DNA of 13,968 nucleotides. It comes from an uncultured Eubacterium sp. GTDB taxonomy: Bacteria > Bacillota > Clostridia > Lachnospirales > Lachnospiraceae. Shown here one piece after another: positions 1 to 5,836 of this stretch. The position numbers were made by a program, and so were the translations under genes. The DNA lies in assembly GCA_900547255.1 (NCBI GenBank), contig URGC01000066.1, forward strand, positions 1 to 13,968, written 5' to 3'. Under the pieces are notes generated by a model, which was not told the origin of the DNA, did no database searches, and was given only the letters and a program-made list of their open reading frames with translations. Position 1 is the stretch's first letter, and the number at the start of each line of letters is the position of its first letter.

Positions 1-219
1 GGTGCGGTGATTGCAGCCAATGCTACAGTTTCAAAGGACGTTGCTCCATATACAGTGGTTGGGGGAGTTCCTGCTAAATTGATAAAAAAACGTTTTTCAG
101 ATGATATTATTGATAAATTACTGGACATAAAGTGGTGGGATTGGGATTATGAAAAGATATATGATGCGATTCCATTACTTCAGAGTGGGAGAATTGATGC
201 TTTATTGAAAATTAAATAA
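1..219 (+). CDS. CatB/Vat-type hexapeptide O-acetyltransferase, C-terminal part (5' end outside window)
   Basis: The open frame enters from the left edge, so only the last 72 residues are visible. They begin with the end of a left-handed beta-helix (repeats of the type ANATVSKDVAPYTVVGGVPAK), followed by a helical tail with the WWDW sequence near residues 42-45. This layout, with GGxPAK closing the helix and then an I-x-WWDW tail ending in a P-x-L helix, is characteristic of the xenobiotic/sugar acetyltransferases of the CatB/Vat family, which move acetyl from acetyl-CoA to a hydroxyl group. The catalytic histidine lies upstream and is not visible. Next to glycosyltransferase genes, a sugar or sugar-nucleotide acceptor is more likely than a drug, but that is inference. 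The true start cannot be given. Confidence 0.8.
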   Translation, partial: GAVIAANATVSKDVAPYTVVGGVPAKLIKKRFSDDIIDKLLDIKWWDWDYEKIYDAIPLLQSGRIDALLKIK

Positions 220-227
220 AAGATGGT

Positions 228-261
228 TAAGTTTGTCCGAAAAAGTTCCGATATCTATATT
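228..261 (+). promoter_or_regulatory. Candidate sigma-28 (flagellar) promoter, overlapped by a sigma-A-like promoter
   Basis: TAAGTTT at 228-234 and TCCGATAT at 247-254 are separated so that TAAG-N15-TCCGATAT closely follows the flagellar sigma-28/sigma-D consensus (TAAA-N15-GCCGATAA/T). The same stretch also carries a sigma-A-like pair, TTGTCC at 233-238 and TATATT at 256-261 with a 17-base spacer. Either would start transcription around 261-268, just before the small gene at 320. The site lies 8 bases after the stop of the acetyltransferase gene. Confidence 0.5.
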
Positions 262-319
262 GTAATTCAAGGATGAATTGTTTTATTTAGCTGAATATGA
301 CAGAAAGGTATGGATACGG

Positions 320-685
320 ATGGAAGATATGCTTACACAGCAGTTAGAAGCACTTCAGGTTGTTGCTCCTTACTGTGCCAAGATAGAAAATGCAATTAAC
401 AATGTTGTTGGAGAGCTTAATGGAAAAAGGCTTGAAGATACAGATGAATATATTAAGAGCATACAGAATGGACTTAACTGGATAATTGAAGTATATAATG
501 GAACAAGAGATCTTGTTAATAAAGATTCTGTTGTTGTTGATAAAGATACAGTAAATGCTGCTATATTAAAGATGAATTCAGCAGGCACAGCGAAAAATGA
601 TGTTATGCTTGCAGAGGCATTTACAGAGGTTGGGGGCTTCGTTAAATCATTTAGGGAAGCCGCAGAAAAGCTGACAAGTAACTAG
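320..685 (+). CDS. Small helical protein of unknown function, possibly motility-linked
   Basis: Encodes about 121 residues with no signal peptide, membrane segment or cysteine pair. It is rich in Glu, Lys, Asn and Ala with heptad-like spacing, so it is probably a cytosolic alpha-helical protein. I do not recognise a family. The ATG at 320 follows AAAGG with 11 bases spacing; a TTG at 278 in the same frame would add 14 residues (alternative start MFYLAEYDRKVW) and has AAGGA only 4 bases upstream. The transcript would begin near 261-268, so both starts remain possible. A sigma-28-like promoter upstream and a terminator at 729 make it likely that the gene can be transcribed alone. Size, helicity and setting are compatible with a flagellar export chaperone of the FliT/FlgN sort, but no sequence motif proves this. 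Confidence 0.7.
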   Translation: MEDMLTQQLEALQVVAPYCAKIENAINNVVGELNGKRLEDTDEYIKSIQNGLNWIIEVYNGTRDLVNKDSVVVDKDTVNAAILKMNSAGTAKNDVMLAEAFTEVGGFVKSFREAAEKLTSN

Positions 686-692
686 TTCTCAT

Positions 693-721
693 TTGGCTGT
701 GATGACTGGTTATTTTATCAT
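693..721 (+). promoter_or_regulatory. Possible weak sigma-A promoter for the glycosyltransferase operon
   Basis: TTGGCT at 693-698 and TATCAT at 716-721 are 17 bases apart. The -10 matches in five of six positions, the -35 in four. Transcription would start near 728, at the foot of the hairpin at 729-766, giving an mRNA whose 5' end is the hairpin. The site is weak and is listed mainly because the genes from 786 onward otherwise have no promoter after the terminator. Confidence 0.25.
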
Positions 722-728
722 CCATTTT

Positions 729-766
729 AAATTCCTGCCTGGGAAGGAGCCTGGGCAGGAATTTTT
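729..766 (+). terminator. Hairpin terminator or attenuator between the small gene and the glycosyltransferase
   Basis: AAATTCCTGCC (729-739) pairs perfectly with GGCAGGAATTT (754-764), an 11-bp stem around a 14-base loop, followed by a short T run. It ends only 6 bases before the ribosome binding site of the next gene (AGGAGG, 773-778), so the glycosyltransferase mRNA must either read through it or start within it. Confidence 0.7.
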
Positions 767-785
767 AATATGAGGAGGAAATTTC

Positions 786-1862
786 ATGGAAGGAAGCATT
801 GTTGATATTCTTGTTCCGATGTCTGGAAAGGGCGGCGTTGAAAGTGTAATTAATTCTGTGGCTGCTAAGATTAAAGAGTGCGGAATCCGTGTGCGGGTTG
901 TCCAGATGGTTTACGATGGACCGGAATGGACATGTAGTGCAATAGAGTTTTATCCTCTTCTTGTTGGGAAAAAAGTGAAATGTGTAGAAGATTTTGTAGG
1001 AATGTATATAGCGTTTCTGGCAGCTCATGAAAAACCTGAGGCGATAATAGCAACACCATGGCCATTTATGACATATGTAGCACGGGCTGCGGTTAAAGCG
1101 GTTGATATATCCCCTGGGATTATAGCCTGGCTGCATGCTCCTATAGAGACTTACAAGCAGTTTGGAACTGGTGGGGTTGAATGTCTTACTTTCGCAGATT
1201 GCTGCCTTGTTCTTACTAATAAGGCAAAAAAACAGATACTCAATGTTATACCGGATATGAATGTTGAGATTATTGGGAATCCAGTTGATATGAATGGCAT
1301 TCATGTGATTGATTCATGGAAAAAATCATCCAGAAACCTTATATTTGTAGGAAGGCTTTCCGAGGAAAAAAGAGTTGATGTGATATTAAGAGCTATAGCA
1401 AAAACTACGAATAAATGGCAGTTAAGAGTTGCAGGTGATGGAGAAGAACGTGCAGGATTAGAACAGTTATCGAGACAACTGGGGCTGGAAGAGCAGGTAA
1501 CATGGTGTGGCTGGAAGGACAACCCATGGTGTGATTATAATGACATTACAGCGTTGGTAGTTGCATCAGATTATGAGGGATTTTGTATGGCGGCGGTAGA
1601 GGCACTTGCCAGAGGAATTCCGGTTATATCTACACCTGTTGATGGTATAACAGAATATGTTCAGCCAGGATATAACGGCTATTTTTTTTCTAAGGGCAGC
1701 AGTGATGAGCTTGCACAGATACTTGATATTATAGACAGTGGAGAGCTGCCTGATATAATACCTTGTAATTGTGTGCATAGTGTCGAAAAATATGAGTATC
1801 AAAAAGTCGTAAAACAATTTGTGATGGTAATACAGAAGCTTCTGGATAAGCCTGAAATGTAA
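786..1862 (+). CDS. GT4-family (GT-B fold) glycosyltransferase
   Basis: The product of 358 residues has the two Rossmann-like halves of a retaining GT-B glycosyltransferase. The N-terminal acceptor half carries the G-x-GGVE loop at residues 14-19. The C-terminal donor half (GT4, Glycos_transf_1) starts at about residue 185 with the FVGRLSEEKR motif (G189-R190-L191), continues with GDGEER, and has the EX7E signature with E264 and E272 followed by ALARGIPVISTPVDG. These residues bind the nucleotide and phosphates of an NDP-sugar. There is no signal peptide or membrane helix, so it acts in the cytosol or at the inner membrane face. AGGAGG sits 7 bases before the ATG. It leads a run of three genes with short gaps. 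Its neighbours suggest surface-glycan or flagellin modification; donor and acceptor cannot be read from the sequence. Confidence 0.9.
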   Translation: MEGSIVDILVPMSGKGGVESVINSVAAKIKECGIRVRVVQMVYDGPEWTCSAIEFYPLLVGKKVKCVEDFVGMYIAFLAAHEKPEAIIATPWPFMTYVARAAVKAVDISPGIIAWLHAPIETYKQFGTGGVECLTFADCCLVLTNKAKKQILNVIPDMNVEIIGNPVDMNGIHVIDSWKKSSRNLIFVGRLSEEKRVDVILRAIAKTTNKWQLRVAGDGEERAGLEQLSRQLGLEEQVTWCGWKDNPWCDYNDITALVVASDYEGFCMAAVEALARGIPVISTPVDGITEYVQPGYNGYFFSKGSSDELAQILDIIDSGELPDIIPCNCVHSVEKYEYQKVVKQFVMVIQKLLDKPEM

Positions 1863-1889
1863 TGATAATAAACCAGCAGGAGGTCATCA

Positions 1890-2444
1890 GTGGAAATTTC
1901 AGAAGAATATATTGAACAGCAGTTATTAAAAGATTCTTATTGGCTTGAGGCACATGGCAGCGAACTGGATATGCTTCGAAATGCTATAAATATGTTTTTA
2001 CGTGCCGATAACAAAAAGTCATTGTTTGAATTGTGTTCCTTTTTTGAGGATGGAACGCTTATAGAGTCTTTTAAAGCTGTGCCAGATATGGCATATTGTA
2101 TTATTGGCATAACAATCATGATGAAAGAATTTAATATGGGATATGAAGATGAGCTGTTTTTTAAAGGGGTATATTCTATAGATGGAGCAATTGAGAAGAT
2201 AAACAGATACAAGTTTATATTATTAAATATAGAATTTAATCTGGACAGAGAAAGTAGTATGAAATTGCTGGTAAATGAGCTTATCAGTAAAAAAATCTCG
2301 CCGGCAGCTTTATTATATCTCATAAAATGTTCATCGGTTGACACCCAGTATATTCTGGATGAGGTAATGGCATTTATCAATGATGAGGGATATACAGGCC
2401 TGAATAACGATATTTTGGAAGCATATAATGTGATATTTGAATGA
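1890..2444 (+). CDS. Unknown helical protein within a glycosyltransferase operon
   Basis: A 184-residue protein starting at GTG with AGGAGG 6 bases upstream, 27 bases after the GT4 gene and 18 before the StrF-type gene, so it is surely co-transcribed. It appears mostly alpha-helical and acidic at the start (MEISEEYIEQQLLKDS), with hydrophobic helices around residues 68-80 (AYCIIGITIMMK) and 100-115 that look amphipathic rather than membrane-spanning. No catalytic motif or known family is recognisable. Its place between two glycosyltransferases suggests a partner or scaffold for them, or another step in the same modification. The GTG start is chosen because the ribosome binding site fits it exactly. 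Confidence 0.75.
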   Translation: MEISEEYIEQQLLKDSYWLEAHGSELDMLRNAINMFLRADNKKSLFELCSFFEDGTLIESFKAVPDMAYCIIGITIMMKEFNMGYEDELFFKGVYSIDGAIEKINRYKFILLNIEFNLDRESSMKLLVNELISKKISPAALLYLIKCSSVDTQYILDEVMAFINDEGYTGLNNDILEAYNVIFE

Positions 2445-2462
2445 TGCAATTGGAGAATAAGG

Positions 2463-3122
2463 ATGAATGAAAAACAATTCTGCTTTATACTGTGTTCTAA
2501 CAATAAACAATATGAAACGGAGTGCCTGCGGTATGTAGATGCTCTGGATGTGCCTGATGGGTATTCTATTGATTACAGAATAGTGCATGATGCTGTTTCT
2601 ATGACGTCTGGTTACAATAAGGCTATGCATAGTTCTGAAGCCAGATATAAAATATATCTGCATCAGGATGTGTTTATACTGTATAAGAATTTTCTGAGTG
2701 AACTGCTGCTGGGGTTTTCGGATAAATCAGTGGGTATGATAGGTATGGTTGGTTCGCCTAAACTGCCACGAAGCTGTGTTATGTGGTATGGAGAAAGAGT
2801 TGGAATATACTATTCTAATAATATATATTCATCTGTAAGAAATGAATTGAAGAAAGTAACAGAGCCACAAAGGGTAGAAGCTGTTGATGGCTTTTTAATG
2901 GCTACACAGTATGATATTGTATGGCGTGAGGATGTTTTTAAAGGATGGGATTTTTACGATATATCACAGAGCTTTGAATTCAGAAAGGCAGGATACGATG
3001 TTATTGTGCCGCCTTCAGATAAACCGTGGTGTTTTCATGATGATGGTATGCTTAATCTTTTGAATTATAATGAAAATCGTAAATTATTTAAACAAACGTA
3101 TAAGAGTATGCTGAGTGAATAA
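2463..3122 (+). CDS. StrF-type GT2 (GT-A fold) glycosyltransferase-like protein
   Basis: The product has 219 residues and the pattern of the short GT2-like family named after StrF of streptomycin biosynthesis. It has an N-terminal beta strand (FCFILCSNN, 6-14), an SGYNKAM segment (49-55), then YLHQDVFI (65-72) with the acidic D69 where GT-A enzymes place the metal/nucleotide-binding DXD. GMIGMVG (91-97), EAVDGFLMAT (139-148), GWDFYDISQS (161-170) and FHDDG (191-195) follow. Such proteins probably transfer a sugar from an NDP donor, although few have been tested. GGAG lies 7 bases before the ATG. It is the last gene of the three-gene run and ends 1 base before the shared bidirectional terminator. 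Confidence 0.8.
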   Translation: MNEKQFCFILCSNNKQYETECLRYVDALDVPDGYSIDYRIVHDAVSMTSGYNKAMHSSEARYKIYLHQDVFILYKNFLSELLLGFSDKSVGMIGMVGSPKLPRSCVMWYGERVGIYYSNNIYSSVRNELKKVTEPQRVEAVDGFLMATQYDIVWREDVFKGWDFYDISQSFEFRKAGYDVIVPPSDKPWCFHDDGMLNLLNYNENRKLFKQTYKSMLSE

Positions 3123-3123
3123 T

Positions 3124-3160
3124 AAAAGTGACTGCATTCGATATCATGGCAGTCACTTTT
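3124..3160. terminator. Bidirectional terminator between convergent genes
   Basis: AAAAGTGACTGC (3124-3135) pairs perfectly with GCAGTCACTTTT (3149-3160) across a 13-base loop, a 12-bp stem with A tracts on one side and T tracts on the other. It therefore works for the plus-strand glycosyltransferase genes and for the minus-strand FliD-like gene. The TAA stop of the FliD-like gene (3159-3161, minus) begins at the foot of the stem. Confidence 0.9.
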
Positions 3161-4445
3161 ATATATAGTCAGAAAACATCATTCCGCTATAAGCTGATAA
3201 GTTGTAAGGGTCATTGACAGGTCTGTGCGGATTTTTGTAAGCAATTATTTTGTTGTTGACATAATCCATAGGATTAGTTGCAAGGTCATCGGCCTTGCGT
3301 TGTATTGAGTTTTTGAACTGGTTTAACTCTTCAAAGATACTGTTCAGTCTGCCGTCACTTGAAGCGGACATTACAGCATCTTTATCAACGCTGATAGAAC
3401 CATCATCTTCAATTGAAAGACCATTGTTGTTAAGTGTTACACTGTGCGCATCTGCAATTCGTGTAAATTCACGTCTGAGACGATCGTTACCGTCAAACCC
3501 GAGATTAGAACTCTGCTTAAATACAGAAATCATACTGTTGTATCCTGACAAAAGCTCGTTGATTGTGTCAACCATAGAATTGTCGTCAGTGTTAAGAGAT
3601 ATAATTGATGGAGTATCTCCAGTTGTTTGTTTTAAATGGATAGCATATGTATTGTTGATATTTATGTCGTTGGATGGTGAGTACTGCTCACTGCCATTGA
3701 CAGAATAAATTGCATTAGAAGGATACTGTGTAACCCTGTCTAATCCAAATGTATCAACAAGCTGTATGTTATCTTCCCTTCCGTCAGAACCCTCAATGTT
3801 AAATATCGTAGGCCTGATGCTGGTAACACCAGTGGCATCAGATGATATCTTAAGTGCTGTGTTGCCAAGGCTGTCGGTCTCCACGCTTGAATTAAGACCA
3901 ATCTTGGAACGGTTGATAAGTCTTGATATCTTATTCTGGATATCACTGCTGTTCTCTGAATCCGATACATTAAATTCAAATTCATATGTAAGATTATTGA
4001 TATTCAGGTCAAATGAATAACTGCCAGGCTTAAGATGCTTAGAACCAGGCTGAAGGAAACTTCCTATATTAGTCTGGCTGGTAGCAAGCTGTTTTACAGC
4101 AATCTCAAATTCGCCTGCATCAGGTGCACTGCTGTCACCGATATATTCAGCTTCCACAATATCAGGATTACTGCTCACAGCAGATTTCTTAAATACCATC
4201 TCGCCGCTCTTATCGTCAGATAAATCTCTTGCGATAAAACCAAGCTGGCGTGCGTGCTCTTTAAGGTCGATAGCGTATCTCTGTGCTTTTTCAGATACAT
4301 CTATCTTATATATAGGGGACTGACTGTTGGATTTCACAACTTTCCCGTATGAATTCTTAAGCTGGGCTTTATTATGGGTATCATATTTGGCATTGACCTT
4401 ATTCCCATATTGGGAAAGGTAATAACTATATGCGCTACTAATCAT
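3159..4445 (-). CDS. FliD-like flagellar filament-capping protein, divergent type
   Basis: The 428-residue product keeps the core of FliD (HAP2). A FliD_N-like strand (GEFEIAVKQLATSQ, 111-124) is followed by a flagellin-IN-like unit (FEFNVSDSENSSDIQNKISR to TALKISSDATG, 156-206). A FliD_C-like part then runs from DTINELLSGYNSMISVF (293-309) through GLSIEDDGSISVDKDAV (342-358) to LNSIFEELNQF (367-377). FliD caps the filament and guides flagellin insertion. The N-terminus is unusual: instead of the common SGLASGMDT start it begins ISSAYSYYLSQYGN and reaches IYKIDVSEKAQRYAIDLKEHA (45-65). It ends in the short motif YSGMMFSDYI rather than a long coiled coil. AAGGAGG lies 9 bases before the ATG; a TTG one codon earlier is also possible. 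It may be a second, specialised cap or filament-associated protein. Confidence 0.7.
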   Translation of the reverse strand: MISSAYSYYLSQYGNKVNAKYDTHNKAQLKNSYGKVVKSNSQSPIYKIDVSEKAQRYAIDLKEHARQLGFIARDLSDDKSGEMVFKKSAVSSNPDIVEAEYIGDSSAPDAGEFEIAVKQLATSQTNIGSFLQPGSKHLKPGSYSFDLNINNLTYEFEFNVSDSENSSDIQNKISRLINRSKIGLNSSVETDSLGNTALKISSDATGVTSIRPTIFNIEGSDGREDNIQLVDTFGLDRVTQYPSNAIYSVNGSEQYSPSNDININNTYAIHLKQTTGDTPSIISLNTDDNSMVDTINELLSGYNSMISVFKQSSNLGFDGNDRLRREFTRIADAHSVTLNNNGLSIEDDGSISVDKDAVMSASSDGRLNSIFEELNQFKNSIQRKADDLATNPMDYVNNKIIAYKNPHRPVNDPYNLSAYSGMMFSDYI

Positions 4446-4492
4446 CAACAGTCACCTCCTTGTCTGTTAATTGTAGTAAGAACTGTATATGC

Positions 4493-4557
4493 CAGAAAAT
4501 CCGTTTTCTGTAGAGAGTATATGAGATATGCTATATTAATATAAGTAGTCACTCTCT
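4493..4557 (-). promoter_or_regulatory. Structured 5' leader of the FliD-like gene
   Basis: If transcription starts near 4558, the mRNA opens with AGAGAGT/ACTCTCT arms (4551-4557 and 4512-4518 in plus coordinates) around a 32-base loop containing the 12-base palindrome TATATTAATATA (4532-4543). A second hairpin with perfect CAGAAAA/TTTTCTG arms (4493-4499, 4504-4510) and a 4-base loop follows. They may protect the 5' end. I recognise no known riboswitch class. Confidence 0.35.
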
Positions 4558-4564
4558 CATCTTT

Positions 4565-4593
4565 ATTGTATACCATAAGAATAAAAATGTCAC
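4565..4593 (-). promoter_or_regulatory. Sigma-A promoter for the FliD-like gene
   Basis: Read on the minus strand: GTGACA (4593-4588), a 17-base spacer, then TACAAT (4570-4565). Each hexamer matches the consensus in five of six positions. The start would be near 4558, about 113 bases before the ATG. Confidence 0.7.
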
Positions 4594-4628
4594 GCATTTT
4601 TTGGAGATTACACATATCTTTAGAATCT

Positions 4629-4656
4629 TTATCGGTCTAAGCTGTGTTTTAATTTA
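4629..4656 (-). promoter_or_regulatory. Candidate sigma-28 (flagellar) promoter for the FliD-like gene
   Basis: Read on the minus strand: TAAA (4656-4653), 16 bases, then ACCGATAA (4636-4629). This fits the sigma-D/sigma-28 pattern TAAA-N14-16-GCCGATAA/T with one base different in the -10. It lies upstream of the sigma-A promoter and would give a leader of about 175 bases. Confidence 0.5.
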
Positions 4657-4681
4657 CCTCAAATAAAGAAAAAAGGACTTG

Positions 4682-4720
4682 CTAAAATAATTTTAGTAGT
4701 GTATAGTACATTTTAGTGTA
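4682..4720. promoter_or_regulatory. Palindrome and direct repeat upstream of the rpmG promoter (operator-like)
   Basis: CTAAAAT-A-ATTTTAG (4682-4696) is a perfect inverted repeat with a single central base. Its right half TTTTAGT (4691-4697) recurs at 4711-4717, 20 bases or about two helical turns away. The site lies between about -92 and -54 relative to the rpmG start. It could bind a regulator or serve as an A/T-rich UP element; the sequence does not decide. Confidence 0.3.
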
Positions 4721-4737
4721 AAACATGAAAAAAAGTG

Positions 4738-4767
4738 TTGACGCACTTTCGGTTACTGTGCTATATT
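4738..4767 (+). promoter_or_regulatory. Promoter of the rpmG-secE-nusG operon
   Basis: TTGACG (4738-4743) and TATATT (4762-4767) are 18 bases apart, and TGC directly before the -10 makes it an extended -10 promoter. Transcription should start near 4774. Confidence 0.8.
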
Positions 4768-4773
4768 AGACTG

Positions 4774-4885
4774 GCTATGGAAGCGGTCTTTTTTTTATGC
4801 CTAAAAAAAGCCAATTGGTGTAAAGTCCGGTAGTAATACTGGATGGCAAGCACCTACAAATTTTAAGAAATTGGAGGTGGAAGTT
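4774..4885 (+). promoter_or_regulatory. rpmG leader with competing RNA folds around the ribosome binding site
   Basis: The leader of about 110 bases contains a U8/A7 hairpin (4788-4810) and then two competing folds. In fold A, GGTG (4817-4820) pairs with CACC (4851-4854) and encloses a stem of TCCGGTA/TACTGGA (4826-4832, 4837-4843, one G-U) capped by a GUAA tetraloop. CCAATT (4811-4816) can also pair with AATTGG (4869-4874). In fold B, CACCT (4851-4855) pairs with AGGTG (4875-4879), extended by CAA/TTG and TTT/AAA, which buries the GGAGG ribosome binding site (4873-4877). CACC cannot be in both folds. This is the arrangement of a translational switch. I recognise no known class; a ribosomal-protein-binding leader is as likely as a metabolite riboswitch. 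Confidence 0.5.
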
Positions 4886-5035
4886 GTGCGAGTAAAGATA
4901 ACATTGGCATGTACAGAGTGTAAACAGCGTAATTACAACACAACCAAGGAGAAGAAAAATCATCCTGACAGAATGGAAACAAAGAAATATTGTAAGTTCT
5001 GTAAATCACACACAATGCACAAGGAAACAAAGTAG
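4886..5035 (+). CDS. rpmG: 50S ribosomal protein L33 (zinc-ribbon form)
   Basis: This short gene encodes 49 residues, the usual length of L33. It starts with MRVKITLACTEC and holds two CxxC pairs (C9/C12 and C36/C39), which make the zinc-binding C+ form of L33. L33 sits near the E site of the large subunit. The GTG at 4886 is chosen because GGAGG (4873-4877) lies 8 bases upstream; a GTG at 4877 in frame overlaps that site and is rejected. It is the first gene of an operon, 24 bases before secE, the usual rpmG-secE-nusG order of Firmicutes. Its ribosome binding site can be masked by the leader described upstream. Having four cysteines, it is the zinc-dependent form that many bacteria replace with a cysteine-free paralogue when zinc is scarce. 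Confidence 0.95.
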   Translation: MRVKITLACTECKQRNYNTTKEKKNHPDRMETKKYCKFCKSHTMHKETK

Positions 5036-5059
5036 TCTAAACAGTGAGGTAAATGAGTA

Positions 5060-5263
5060 ATGGGTGAAACTGTTAAGGAAACAAAGCAAAAGAAGAGCTG
5101 GTTTAAGGGTCTTAAAGCTGAGTTTAATAAAATCATTTGGCCTGACCGTAAGTCACTTACAAAGGAGACAGCGGCTGTTTTGGCAGTATCTGTGTTGTTA
5201 GGTGTAATCATTTTCGTAGTAGATTTGGTTGCGCGTTTTGGCATTGAATTCTTAGTTAGATAA
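5060..5263 (+). CDS. secE: Preprotein translocase subunit SecE
   Basis: 67 residues, the short single-helix type of SecE found in most bacteria outside Enterobacteria. A basic amphipathic helix carries the conserved sequence GLKAEFNKIIWPDRKSL (17-33), including W27-P28, which packs along the cytosolic face of SecY. One membrane helix follows at about residues 38-58. SecE clamps the SecY channel. The ATG at 5060 has GAGGT 9 bases upstream. It lies between rpmG and nusG, with 24 and 15 bases of spacing, in the conserved order. Confidence 0.96.
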   Translation: MGETVKETKQKKSWFKGLKAEFNKIIWPDRKSLTKETAAVLAVSVLLGVIIFVVDLVARFGIEFLVR

Positions 5264-5278
5264 GGAAAAGGTGATTAA

Positions 5279-5818
5279 ATGGACGAGGCAAAATGGTATG
5301 TAGTGCATACTTATTCTGGTTATGAGAATAAAGTCAAGGCGAACATTGAGAAGGCGGTTGAGAACAGAGATCTTGCAGATCAGATTTTAGAGGTTATTGT
5401 TCCTCTTGAAACTGTTGTTGAGGTTAAGAATGGTTCTAAGAAGTCTGCTCAGAGAAAGATGCTCCCTGGCTACGTACTCATTAAGATGGTTATGAACGAT
5501 GATAGTTGGTATGTAGTTCGTAATACCAGAGGCGTTACAGGATTCGTTGGACCAGGATCAAAACCAGTACCACTTACTCCTGCTGAGATTAAAGCACTCG
5601 GCGTCATCCTTCCTGAAGATGCAGCAGAGGTTAAACCGGTTGTATCATTCAATGGCAAGGTTGGTGATCAGGTTGAAGTTCTTTCAGGTGCCTGGGAGAA
5701 CACTGTAGGAGTGATTAAAGGAATCAACGAAGGTAAGCAGTGTCTTACAATCAACGTTGAGATGTTTGGCCGTGAAACACCGGTCGAGATTAGCTTTACT
5801 GACGTGAAGTTAGTTTAG
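5279..5818 (+). CDS. nusG: Transcription termination/antitermination protein NusG
   Basis: 179 residues, the standard length. The NGN domain runs from AKWYVVHTYSGYENKV (4-19) through RKMLPGYVLIKM (59-70) to RNTRGVTGFVG (81-91) and binds the RNA polymerase clamp. A linker leads to the KOW domain (about 125-179) with GDQVEVLSGAWENTVGVIKGI, which contacts S10 or Rho. NusG affects pausing and termination and couples transcription to translation. The ATG follows AAAGGTG by 6 bases, and 15 bases separate it from secE. No insertion in the NGN domain is seen, so it is an ordinary housekeeping NusG and not a LoaP/RfaH-type paralogue. Confidence 0.97.
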   Translation: MDEAKWYVVHTYSGYENKVKANIEKAVENRDLADQILEVIVPLETVVEVKNGSKKSAQRKMLPGYVLIKMVMNDDSWYVVRNTRGVTGFVGPGSKPVPLTPAEIKALGVILPEDAAEVKPVVSFNGKVGDQVEVLSGAWENTVGVIKGINEGKQCLTINVEMFGRETPVEISFTDVKLV

Positions 5819-5836
5819 TATTTGGGGTTATGCCCC

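Noticed and set aside
765..1304. Minus-strand open frame of 179 codons
   Set aside because: It lies opposite the GT4 gene, lacks a ribosome binding site and shows no family features; it is a shadow of the real frame.
4768..4796. AGACTG ... CGGTCT followed by eight T, looks like a terminator
   Set aside because: It overlaps the start site (about 4774) of the rpmG promoter, so its 5' arm is not in that transcript; the 6-bp stem is weak. It could only act on transcripts from further upstream, for which there is no plus-strand gene.
4797..4823. Eight-codon leader peptide (MPKKSQLV) in the rpmG leader
   Set aside because: No ribosome binding site at a usable distance, and no run of a regulatory amino acid codon.
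5036..5059. tRNA-Trp, which in many Clostridia sits near rpmG-secE
   Set aside because: Only 24 bases lie between rpmG and secE, and no cloverleaf is seen elsewhere in the window.
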